Shown: positions 47,293-58,211 of the stretch, piece after piece
How the letters are laid out: every line of letters begins with the position of its first letter
Position numbering within the stretch: the first letter of the stretch is position 1
Origin: Solanum dulcamara
Taxonomy: Eukaryota > Streptophyta > Magnoliopsida > Solanales > Solanaceae
Reading direction: 5' to 3'
Length of the DNA stretch: 64,000 nt
Assembly (NCBI RefSeq): GCF_947179165.1
Contig: NC_077245.1
Span: 36,387,286-36,451,285 of the forward strand
Translations under genes and position numbers: made by a program
The notes under the pieces: model-generated
The model's database searches: none
What the model was told of the DNA's origin: nothing
What the model saw: only the letters and a program-made list of their open reading frames with translations

Positions 47293-49523
47293 TGTACGAC
47301 CCCAGAAGATGAAAAGTTAGAACGATGGAGAATTCTCAAGAAATGGAATAAATTGTAGGTCTACAACCCATTCTACCATTCGTAGAGTTTCTTGCGACTC
47401 ATAAAAATGAGTCGTAGATGTTCCTATGACTTGTAGAAATGAGTCGTAGAGGTTGTCCTTAGACTTGTTCAGGAAATGTCTATGAAGGACTTTCTATGAA
47501 TCAACACGACGAGTTGTAATCCTTTTGATGAGTCGTAAGAATGATTTGTTTTTAAAGATCAGAGACCATCAAGTCTGTAGGTTTAAATACCTGTAGGACT
47601 AGTGCACATTATGACTCATAGACCTAAAGATGAGTCATAGAAATGAATTGTTTGCAAAGTTCAGAGACCTATTTTTTAGGTCTTTTCCAAGACCTACAGG
47701 ATGTGTCTATTTGACGACTCATAGAGGAGATGATGAGTCATAAAAATGACTAGTAAGGAAACTGTTGAGGCCTGATTTTTAGGTCTTCTCAGGGAACTAC
47801 ACTACGACTCAAGTCTACAAATCATAGACTTTAGGGTGAGTAGTAGAGTTACCTCATCAGGTCATATTCAAAGTTTTAATGATGGGGTATTTATGTTATT
47901 TTTCAAGTTCGGTTCAATGAACCTATACGTAATTATCGCTATGTTAAACCCTATATCTACCTAATTCTTTAAAAATTCCCTCATTCTAAATCATTCTCCC
48001 AAATTTCTCTCTCAAGAATTCTTCTCCAAGTTCTAAGCTAGGGCTTCAGATTTCACTAAGGTTTCTTATTCAATTTTTAGTAATTTCAATCAAGGTATGT
48101 GGGGATTGATCCATGGGATCCTTTCACCCATGGAGTCACAAAGTTTTCTCAAAGTATTCTTCAATTTTCAATGGTTTTTGAACCCTCATTTTGATTAATT
48201 GCTTTGGGCTATTTCAATTTTGTTTTGAATTATTATTAATGATTATTCTAAGCATGTTTCTACATGAATTACATGATTTTAAGTTGAATTATGAATACCC
48301 ATGCATAAAGCTATTATTAAGTTATGATTGTGAAGTTAAAGATGATTTTCATAAATTGATTAAGAGTTCAATAATTTTCAAGGAAAGTTGTATGATTTAA
48401 AGTTGACATTATGATCTTAAAGATGAAAGATATGATGATCAAATAAATTTATTATGGTATGATAAGTCCAATTATCACACACTCATGTTAAATATGGTGA
48501 TAAGTACAATTCTCACTGAAGTTATAGATTCTTATAAATCACAAAAGTTAATGAGCTACTCCTAATATGTTTTGTAAATATGAATTGATAGGTAGCTATT
48601 ATCTTTCCCTAATATGTTATGATCATGTTTTATGAGTTTCTATTGGGATATTGACTAAGCACTGAGAGAACTTCTAGGTGTTATTCAGTTCGATAATGCA
48701 GTTAGTCACACAAGGAAATTCTAGTAGAAACTTAAAGTCCAAAATTATATTGTCCACGTAGGATTCCCTTGATGGCCTAGTTAGTGGATCCACATATAGC
48801 ACAATTGAGTTGAGTTGAGTACCATGCCGGAGTATACCCTGGCAAGGTAACTTTTCCCTTCTCGATGATGGTTTCATCAAATTCCATGTTGTAGCTAGCA
48901 AGGTCTTAAGATGTCAGTTAACAGTCCTATCCCACACAAGTTGATAGTTAAACTATCAGTTTTGTGATGATATTTTATGATATGCATTAACCATGAGCTT
49001 ACTCATGTTCATTATGATTGGTCATGCATCTTATGGTATATTATTTATATTTGTTTACTTATTCATACATATCTCACATACTTTTTACCTCGTATATACT
49101 AACACAAATTTTACCTATATTTTCTCAAAATATAGGTACGAACGACACTCATGATCACCCCATTCGTGCCTAGAGTTTCTTAGTTTTCTCCAAGAAATTA
49201 GTGAGTCCTCAATAATTGATGACATGTATTATTTTTTACATTATTTCATTGACATACTTCTATTGTTTCGGGTGAGCTAGGATCTTGTCCTTAGCCACCA
49301 CCAAAAACTAAACTAGAGGCATGTTTAGACGCTATGTGATGTAGTCCGATTGGATATTTATTGAATTTGCTATCCCTTAGACCCATTCCCTTGAGTTTTT
49401 ACATCCACTTATTTTATTATATTTCTTTACCTTATGTATATAATGTTTGCTAAGATGGCTTGTTTGGGGTCCATCACATTCTAATCATCATGTCATGGCT
49501 TGGCTCTAATTCATGTCATGACA
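47293..49523 (+). repeat. 5' LTR of H1 (2.2 kb)
   Basis: Family I LTR. The U3 array of gactcgtag/ctacgagtc words spans 47360-47850. It includes a near-perfect hairpin at 47393-47416: TGCGACTCAT, AAAA loop, ATGAGTCGTA. The rest parallels copies A and C, including the CATGGAGTC.CAAAG block (48129-48143). Confidence 0.85.
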
Positions 49524-49738
49524 AACTTGATATCAAAGCATAAGATTTTCAAGAGTCCTATGAAGTCAAACATGCCGCTTTAAGTAGAGTCTTATTTTTT
49601 ATTGTGAAGCGCACCCATCCATGAATAGGAGTTTATGAAACGCCTTAGGAAAATCTCACTTTCTTAATGATCTATGTCGGGCGGTAGAGTGGTCACAAAG
49701 TCTTTTCCTCTAATGCTTGTTCTTATGATTTTCAGAAT

Positions 49739-51163
49739 ATGCCTCCATGTAGATACCCCCATAGAAGGAATATGGTGGAAGAGGAGAAAAAAGCTTCAAA
49801 TGATCCTTTGAATGATCAAGCCTCTAATGCCGAGTTTTAAGCATTCTTTAAAGTACTTCCACAAGCCATTACAGCCCAAGTTAACCATGAAGTGGTTTCT
49901 CGCATGAACCCAATTGTGGGTACGATGAAAACAAGAGTTCGTGATTTCATGAGGATGAATCCTCCAGAGTTTTGGGTTCTAACATGGAAGAGGATCCACA
50001 AGAGTTTGTTAATAGTATTCATAAGATTGTGGAGATTATGGGAGTTAGACTGGTTGAGAGGGAGGAGTTGGCTACATATCAATTGAAGGGTGTTGCCCAA
50101 ATTTTTTTGACCAATAGAAAGTGAGAGGCCTGGAGAGGTGGATTCCATGAGTTGGGATGAGTTCAAAGGAGTGTTTCTTGATTTCTTTATCCCGTTGGAG
50201 TTGAGGGAGGTCACTGTACAAGAGTTCATCAAACATAAGCAAGGTGGAATGAGTGTGAGGGAGTATGCCCTCAAGTTCACCCAATTCTCGAAATATGCTC
50301 CATTCATGGTTGCCGACTCAAGTGATGATATGAGCAAGTTCATGTTAGGGGTATAAGATATGATATCAAAAGAAATGTACGAAGGCTAAGCTGATTTGGG
50401 ATATGGATATATCTAGGCTCATGGCCTATGCGAAACAAATAGAGAGTGAGAAGCTAAGTAAGAAAAATAGGGAGTGCAAGAGGCCAAAGAACGATGGTAG
50501 TAATTTCTCTCATGCTAAGTCCGGAGGTAGTGGGCGCCCTCATTTTCGCCAAAGGTATTCCAGACAAGGATCTCCAAGTGAAACTACTCGAAGGTTTAAA
50601 AAGGATAGGGTGCCCAATCCTAAGCCTCAAGGTGATGCTCCTATTGGCCAACTTACTCCCGCATGCAAGTGGTATGGTAAGAACTATAAGGGTGAATTGT
50701 TAGCCAGTTTGAATGTAAGTTACTGATGTGGTAAGCTGGGTAATCATTCTAAGGAAAGAAAGGTCAAATATGGTCATCCACAAGGCAAAGTTTCTCCTAG
50801 AGTCCAAGTAACATAAGGTTCTCAAAGATAACCAAAGGGTGGTCCACGCAATAATCGATTTTATGCTCTTCATGGTAGGCAATAGGTGGAAGAGACTCCA
50901 AATGTTGTTATCGGTATGTTAAGGGTATTTTAGTATGATGTTTGTGCCTTACTTTATCCGGGTTAAAATTTGTATTTTGTTTCCCTTTATGTGGCCATGA
51001 GATTTGATATTAGACCCGAAATGTTGGGAGAGCCTTTTCCTGTTCATATTCCCCGTAGATAAGTCGGTTGTGTCTGAAAGAGTTTATAGAAGTCATTCGG
51101 TTTGGGTTTTTCCATAAAACTACTCTATGTGATATAGTTGATCTTGAATGAAAATTTTTGATG
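49739..51163 (+). pseudogene. gag and partial protease of H1
   Basis: MPPCRYPHRRNMVEEEKKAS opens gag. Segments DFMRMNPPEFWVLTWKR (frameshifted), SVREYALKFTQFSKYAPFMV, MDISRLMAYAKQIESEKLS and KKDRVPNPKPQGDAPIGQLT follow. The knuckle ACKWYGKNYKGELL has lost its second cysteine (Y), and the last is L. Protease: ALLYPG (D to Y), then FDIRPEMLGEPFPVHIP, ending around the CDI-VDLE codons where the deletion begins. Dead copy. Confidence 0.83.
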
Positions 51164-51264
51164 TTTCTTTACCATATGTATGCAATGTATGCTAAGATTG
51201 TTTGGTTGGGGTCCCTCGCATCCCAATTGCCATGTCGCGGCTTGGCCCTAGTTCAGGTCATGAT

Positions 51265-51966
51265 AGATTTCAACTAGAATAGGCTAAGAGTAACCTCATC
51301 AAAAGAAATTGGTACATGGATAACATTTTGTCCAGGCTACACTTTGATATTCTCCCAAACTATCAAGCGTATGTCTCTTGGTTTCATCCGAACATTAAGA
51401 ACCTTTCAGATAAAATACCAAACATTGCTTTATTAGATGAACTATCCCTAGCTCACATCATTATATGAGAATAATAGTACATAATTGCAAAAATACCTAT
51501 TTTGTCCTTGGAACTTTCCAAAAGAAGCAATAATTTTCATAAATGCATTTTTGTTCCATCAACTTACGTCTTGATACTTGTGTTGGACTAGCGAATGACT
51601 GATCCACCATTGTAAGAGTCCAGCTGCCACCTCACTTCAACCTTCAGTGCTTTTAGGAGCTTCTATTTAGGATTGGAGAACAACTGACTGTCCATTGGGT
51701 TGCGCCTGTTGTAGAGTAGGTACAATTTAAGTTTGCTCCAGTCCGACCGACATTTATCCAGCAAGACGCCTATCGACTTCTTTGAGGTGCCAATTCCTTT
51801 GCATGTGTGCTTCAATAATTTTTAGCTCCAAATCTTTTAAACTTGTTTTTTCTAAGGAATGCAGGCACATAAGAGACCTAGGGTCTAAAACCTCTTCAAT
51901 TAGCATTAAAACATGCAATAATTCAAGAATTTGAGTTTAATGAGTTGGTAAAATACCAACTCATCA
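51265..51966 (-). repeat. LTR of LARD-like element Z1 (with 0.5-kb deletion)
   Basis: The minus strand starts TGATGAGTTGGTATTTTACC at 51966, directly after a polypurine-like AGTTTAAGTTTGGAGG. It runs left to the H1 LTR end at 51265. A 23-bp perfect inverted repeat (TGAGTTGGTA-aaa-TACCAACTCA) lies at 51941-51963. Relative to Z2 it lacks 504 bp at 51465-51472. The PPT and LTR-start style resemble Tat/Athila-type and LARD elements. Confidence 0.75.
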
Positions 51967-54900
51967 AACCTCCAAACTTAAACTATTGCTTGTCCTCAAG
52001 CAAAACACTCAGTAAGCAGAGGATTCAAGCTAAGTTGCATGTAAGATAAGATTTGCACAATCACATAGTTGACTCAAGATGAACAAATAAAAATAAAAGA
52101 CTCAAACAAAATGACTCTAAGACATGTACCACTCACCATTTATTCCACCGCTATTCATTAGGCAAAGGTTAAACAAAACTCTTTTGAAACACCATTTTGG
52201 GACATTCTTTTCGTCAAGCACAAATTTAAAACATCTCAAACCATTTGCATCAACCTTCTTAGTTTTCCTCAAGATTAACCCGAGATTATTGCATTCGTGC
52301 AACTCAATTGAAATTAAGCCATCACTATTAAAATGAAGGATGCAATTCCACTCTCACAACAGAGAATCCCACTAAGAGTTATGAATATGATTTTAAAGAA
52401 TTATAAATGTGAAAGAAAATGCTCACTTTCACAAATGAATTCAAGTATATACACATTGACCCATAGTCTTTCCCGTTTTGTAGATCGCCACTAATGTAGA
52501 TGGACAAGGCTTGAAATCCCCCTAGTACTTGAGAGATTAACTTAGGTTTGGGCAAAAGGTGTAGTATCATTTGGTCGAGGGACTAAGATGCCTCCCTAAT
52601 GCCTTAATTCCTCATTTCGAGCAGCAAATCAATTTTTTGGCTTTTGCATTCACCTTATTTCTCCTTCTTCATTATGATCACTGATTTCAACTTTCCCTTT
52701 CCACTTAAGGTATGTGCATATATTGAGCTGGCACACATTCATTTTTCCTTCTATCCTTCATTTTTTCATTTCTTTTTAACAATTCTTCTTTTTGAAACTT
52801 ATGGTGCTTTATACTTTTTAGCTCAAACTCTTTGTTTATCCTTTTTGGACAAACCCAGAACTTAGGCTTTTGCCTATATTTTCACAATTTATCTTTCTTC
52901 GTTTCTCCTCCAAACTTAGGCTTGAAGACTATTTCACATTTTTAGCATATGAGAAAGCATGAGGGCTTTAAGATAAAGATCTATGTTGGTTCAACATATA
53001 GGATAAGGTATCTAGAAAATTTGATTTAGGCTCAAAAGGGGCTGGCAATGATTATATTATTTGGAAGTAAAATTTGGGATAGAGTGGCTCATTCAAAAAG
53101 GTCCCGATTCATCTTTCTAGACACATCAAATTTATAATTTTTTTCTTGAAGTACATTTTGGGGCAGGTTCTAGACAACACATATATACAAGAATGAATCA
53201 AATCCTTTCTGCTCAAGGCATTTCAATCCAAGAAATTCACAAGCTATTCTCAAAATCAATTGAATCACATGACTTTTGACTTACTACAACAAGTATATCC
53301 CCACTTATAATTCATGAAGTCAATTAAATATGTACGAACAATGACAAGAGATTGCCTTTCAATTTTCTTTTCCCAAAATATATCATTTGAAATTATTTAC
53401 CTTTGCCAATCACAAAATATTTTGGTGATCCCTCATGTAAGAAATGTGACAAAAGACTCAATTAAATACTAAAACTTGATATTTTCCATAGGGAAGTCAG
53501 CTCACAATCTATCATTGGAAAACAACAACCCGATTCGACACAAAAAGACTCAAGAAGACAAAAGAAAAAATAAAAATAAAATTTTGCTCCTTGAAATATA
53601 ACCGTGGTATAAAGAAAACACTAAGGGGTCGTTTGGTGTGATGGATAAGAGTATTTAATCCTGCGATAATTTTTGGGTGTCCTTAAATTCCTTGTTTAGT
53701 TGCAAAGGTTGGGATAACTTATCCCAAGATTAACATTTAGTAGTGGGATAATTTATCGTGGGATAAAGTATGTGAAATGATAAAAATATCCTCCTTAAAC
53801 TCTTTTTTATATATCATTTTTACATTCATGTATATTTATATAATGTTTAATAACATTTATCATAATATTCGTGACCTTAATTAATCATTATTTTTATTAT
53901 AATATATTATTCTATTAAAAAGTTGCAATTTGTACGTACAATTTGTATTTATGAATATATTATAACTTGAATTTATTTTTCTTATTCTTATATTTATTTA
54001 TATTTTAATTTCTCTTAAAATGTTCACTCCACTACTAAATTACATATTTTTAATTAAATAGTTTATTACTCACTTGAAAATTATATTTATGTATCAACTA
54101 AAATATAGATAACTTCAAAATGTAAATAATTTTATTAATAAAATATCTTTTACTTTAATAATCTTAAAATGGAAGTTTATTTTTAAGCTAACTAAGATGG
54201 AAGTTTTATATTTAGCTAAATAAGATGGAAATTTTATTTGTAGCTAACTAAGATGAAAGTTTTATTTTAAAGTTAAATAATATGGAAATTTTATTTAAAG
54301 TTAAATAAGATGGAATTTTTATTTTTAAATTAAATAAGATCAAAGTTTAATTTTAAAACGCACGACAAAATCATAGAAATGCATACACGAAAATATTAAA
54401 GTTAAATAAGATGTAAATTTTATTTTTAAGAATGAATAACTAAAGCTTGCTAAGAAAATGTAAAAAAAAACCAAAATAAGATGAAGGGTATTTTTTTAAA
54501 CAAACAACTTATTCTTAGAAATTATGCAATGAATTTAATTTTGAATATGAAAAACCAAACAAGCAATAAGAACTAATCCAACATAACTTATCCGACCATA
54601 ACTTATAGCAGCATAACTTATCCTGGCATAATTTATCCCATCATAACTTGTATCCAAACCAAACGACCCCTTAGAGTTTATTTGACTGACTACTATTTAC
54701 CGAAACAATTTTATATCATACGCTATAAATTAATTATGAGAACAAGGTTATAGAGAGGCACTAAGCGTAAATAAAGCATGAGTGATAAAATAATAGGAGA
54801 ATGTAGAACCAACCTAACTAACAAAAATATAAGAAAGCAAGACATTGAAATTTGATGAATCACCAGCCAAACTAGGATATAAAGTCAACTAAATTTTCTA

Positions 54901-55465
54901 AATTTTCTACACAACCTTACACAAATCCACCCTCAAATTTAAGAGAGTCCGGTATCCTCATTGCAGCATATTGTTCCTCCTATTTGTCATATAGATGAGT
55001 ACTGCCTTGGTGAAATATAGGCGTGATTCAGATCAGTATGTACCTCATGAGGAAGAGGGATTGTAAGGTCGATAGCTAGGTTTTTTCTACTCGAAGGAGA
55101 AACCACCCATCGGTCTAGCATAGTCATAAGCTCGTGGCAAGGGAAACCTAGGTATGAATCTTAAAAAATGGCCTGCAGTCTCTTCTCATATAAGGGAAGT
55201 AAGAGAGTTTGAAGTGTTAGTGTTACAACCAAAATATCTTTGTTAAGACCAAATGGCTTATCTTCATCTTCATTCCACCAATCATCTTGTGGGCTTGGCA
55301 CTACCGGGGTTGATTCGAAATCACTCACTAGAATATTCAAATCGAGTTATCTAGGGCGAAGGATTGATGTTCGAGGAGATTTGGGCCTATGAAACACCTC
55401 AACTTCTTTTTCTTACATATCCACTTTTGTAGAAACTCCATGTACAGATTTTGATAATGGTTGAG
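51967..55465 (-). mobile_element. internal region of LARD-like element Z1
   Basis: Minus-strand interior of the element whose 3' LTR starts at 51966; its 5' end is not in the unit. No gag, RT or integrase motif found. Near the right end (55000-55460) the minus strand has coding-like remnants (FLQKWICKKKKLRCFIGPNL; FIPRFPLPRAYDYARPMGG), more complete in Z2. It is interrupted by an inverted-repeat transposon at 53625-54670. The remaining stretches are non-coding, with T-rich and A-rich tracts. Confidence 0.55.
53622..54673. mobile_element. 1.05-kb non-coding TIR transposon (MITE-like)
   Basis: The termini GGGGTCGTTTGGT (53625) and ACCAAACGACCCC (ending 54670) are perfect inverted repeats, flanked by TAA and TTA. 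Z2 has the empty site at 62587-62592 (acacttagagttt without the element), proving insertion in copy 1 only. It has subterminal GGGATAAnTTATCCC-like motifs and, at 54165-54355, six to seven copies of a ~32-bp unit (aagatggaagttttatttttagctaa). No transposase ORF. The 3-bp TWA flank suggests a PIF/Harbinger-type family; superfamily is inference. Confidence 0.85.
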
Positions 55466-55857
55466 TTGCACATATAAAGTAAGAAACAACAACTCATAAC
55501 TAGTCCCCGATAGATGAGGAATCACCACCACGGAGTCCACTACAGTTCGTGAAGGGATACACAGCCCGTGGTAGTGAGGTGTAGTCCTTGCCTTCGGAAT
55601 ATTTTTTGAGGTCTCAGGGGAAGAGTTACCACGGAGGGATTCATGGCCTGTGGTGCTCGCCACGGTCCATGGTCCCTTGTTGTGGACCTCACCCTCTAGG
55701 ACTGAGTTCCTTAATCACCACCACTATAGCTCACCATGATGCGTTGTTCGTACCACAACCCGTGATGGCCTTCCGTGGTCATCACATGGTGCCAAAAATT
55801 GTAGCTTTCAGAAATTTCATGTATTGATCCTCATTTTCTGAGTTTCCAAATTTTGGG
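55466..55857 (-). repeat. LTR fragment W2 with CCACGG/CCGTGG words
   Basis: Same LTR as W1 but longer. It starts near 55857 on the minus strand (the TGTAAGA end is lost) and runs to the Z1 junction at about 55465. It contains repeated ccacgg and ccgtgg words at 55528-55780. ORFs here are repeat shadows. Confidence 0.7.
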
Positions 55858-56924
55858 CTAGCTCGTCCTCTACATTGACCTTTAGGTCGACCTCGACCCC
55901 TACCCTTAGTTAGGGCTCCATCGGTGGGCCAGAAAAATCTCACCCACTAGCAAATTATCTCATCCTATCCATCTACTAAAGAATGAAACAAATAATACAT
56001 AGAAGTTTCTAATGTCAATAACGTACTATAAGGAAAAGTAAAAGTGAACTATTGCCTAAAAATCCGTATAGCCCCTCGAAGATAGTATACAAACATCATT
56101 ATAGCAATATGCGAGATTCTATTAGGCATTTGGTGAACCTAGAGCTCTAATTCTATGTTGTTGTTACCCGAAATTGGGTCTTGATGGTGCGTACTATAAC
56201 CCTCCAGTTGGCAATCCAAAACTGAAAGCAGAAGGAAATACCCTTCTAGAAAATAAAGACACAAAAGCAGAAATAGAGACATAGAATAGGACCCATAGAT
56301 ACATATGTAAATATGATACAAAAATATAAAAAATATGCCTAAAAGTGATGAAGAAAGACAAAAGTATATACAACAACAAACCCTGGACCATATGTCATTG
56401 GTAGAAAATGTCAAGGTACAGAAAGTGTATATACATCAAGTCTGTCTAATAAAATTACAAAATATATTAATATATATAAAAAAGGAAAAGCAGAAAGTCT
56501 CTGGATGCCAAGATCTCACCATGATCAAAATCGGCAAAGGCCATAGGATATCTGAATCTCCATGAGGGTGGCTCATACTAGGAGCTGCATCAGAAAAAGA
56601 TGTAGAAGTGTAGTATGAGTAGGATGAACACTCAACTATGTCTCATATTTCAAAGTTTAGGTGGTTGGTCATTTTCAAAACAATACCTAACTGATTAGAA
56701 CTAGGTCGAACCTCAAGGATTGACACATGGGTTTTTTCTTCAATTGATTCGACAATTCAAACTAGATAGCATTTATAGTTATCAATAAGAACAATATATA
56801 AACTTATGGGTTTAAACTAATAACTGTGATTTATCACTATAAAGTATTAAAAACAGGGATCTAATAACAATTTTGTAAACTGGGATTGAAAAGGACTAGG
56901 GGTGTGTGCATAACGATTGGTTTT
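55858..56924 (-). mobile_element. gypsy remnant X2 (copy of X1)
   Basis: Parallel to 46169-47292: gag start fragment, 5' UTR (cccctcgaagatagtat), decayed primer site TAGAATTAGAGC (56144-56155), LTR end ...CGGGTAACAACA (about 56157), and the LTR body to 56924, where H2 begins. Confidence 0.72.
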
Positions 56925-57993
56925 TATAAGACCCTAAAAGTCAAAAACTTAGAACGAAGGAGAATTCTCAAGAAAGGGAATAAATTTTAGGTCTATGACC
57001 CACTCTACGATTCATAGAAGTTCCTATGACTCGTACAAATTTTTCGTAGAGGCTATCCTTGGACTTGTTCAGGAAGAGTCTCTAAAGGAGCTTCTACAAC
57101 TCAATAGGATGAGTCATCATCCTGTTAACGCTTCATAAGAATGAATTGTTTTCAAAGATAAAAGACCATCAAATCTGGAGGTCTCGAGACATACAGGATG
57201 AATAAACATTACGGCTCATAGGCCTAAAGACGAGTCATAGAAATGACACATTTGCAAACTTTAGAGACCTATTTTTTAGGTCTTTTCCAAGACCTATAGG
57301 ACGATTCAGTTTGACGACCCATAGAGGAGATGATGAGTCAAAAACTTGACTCGTAAGGAAACTTATGAGGCTTGAATTCTGGGTCTTCTTAGGGTCCTGC
57401 ACCACGACTCAAGTCTATGAATCGTAGACCTAAGGACGATCGTATAGTTGCTGCATAGGGTCAAATTCAAAGTTTTAATGAGGGGTATTTGTGTTATTTT
57501 TGAAGTTCAATCCAATGAAACTAGACATAATTATGGCTAATTTCAACCCTATATCTACCTATTTCTTTAAAATTTCCCTCATTCTAAATCACTCTCCCAA
57601 ATTCTCTAAGGAAAGAACTAAATTCCCTCAAGGATTCTTCTCCAGGGTTTCAGATTTCACTAGAGTTTCTTCTTTAATTTTGAGAAATTTCAATCAAGGT
57701 ATGTGGGAATTGATCCATGAGCTCTTTTCATCCATGGAGTCCCAAAGTTTTCTCAAAGCATTCTTCAATTTTCAATGGTTTATGAACCCTAGTTTTGATG
57801 AATTGCATTGGGTTATTTTAATTTTATTTTGAATTGTTATCAATGATTATTCTAAGGATGTTTCTACATGAATTACATGATTTTAAGTTGAATGATGAAT
57901 TCCCATGCATAAATATATTTTCATGTTATGATTATGAAGTTAAATATGATTTTCATAAATATATCACGACTTGTCCCTAGTTTGGGTCATAAG
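56925..57993 (+). repeat. 5' LTR of H2, internally deleted
   Basis: It starts TATAAGACCC (TG end mutated). The U3 word array is at 57000-57450. It loses the segment corresponding to about 48350-49490 of H1 at 57958 (..tttcataaat|atatcacgac..). It ends ..GGGTCATAAGA. Confidence 0.82.
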
Positions 57994-58211
57994 AAACTTG
58001 GTATCAGAGCACAAGTTTTAGAAGAGTCCTAAGGATTCTAACATGTTGTGTTAAGTAGAGTCATATTCATTTATGTGAAGCATGTGACATCTATAAATAG
58101 GATTCTATGAAACCTCTTACAAAAATCTCACTTTCTTGATTATCTATGTAGTGCGGTAGAGTGGTCACTAAGTCTTTCCCTCCAACACTTGTTCTTTGCA
58201 ATTTTTCAAAT

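Larger units (their letters stand above)
47293..51264 (+). mobile_element. family I gypsy derivative H1 with large internal deletion
   Basis: 5' LTR 47293-49523 (TGTACGACCCC ... GTCATGACA), mutated primer site TGATATCAAAGC (49528-49539), gag from ATG 49739, protease to about 51160. Then an abrupt switch to the last ~100 bp of the 3' LTR (51164-51264, matching 49431-49523). RT, RNase H, integrase and nearly all the 3' LTR are absent. The same junction occurs in H2 (59634). gag and protease have frameshifts and stops. Confidence 0.87.
46013..55465. repeat. tandem segmental duplication, copy 1
   Basis: Block order W-X-H-Z, repeated in the same order and orientation from about 55710. Landmarks pair at consistent offsets: 46030/55729, 47293/56925, 49739/58212, 51264/59734, 51966/60937, 54995/62903. 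The offset shrinks from ~9.7 to ~7.9 kb because of indels unique to one copy. The left edge abuts the LINE 5' region. Confidence 0.87.

Noticed and set aside
49837..50343. 168-codon minus-strand ORF
   Set aside because: Shadow of the plus-strand gag of H1.
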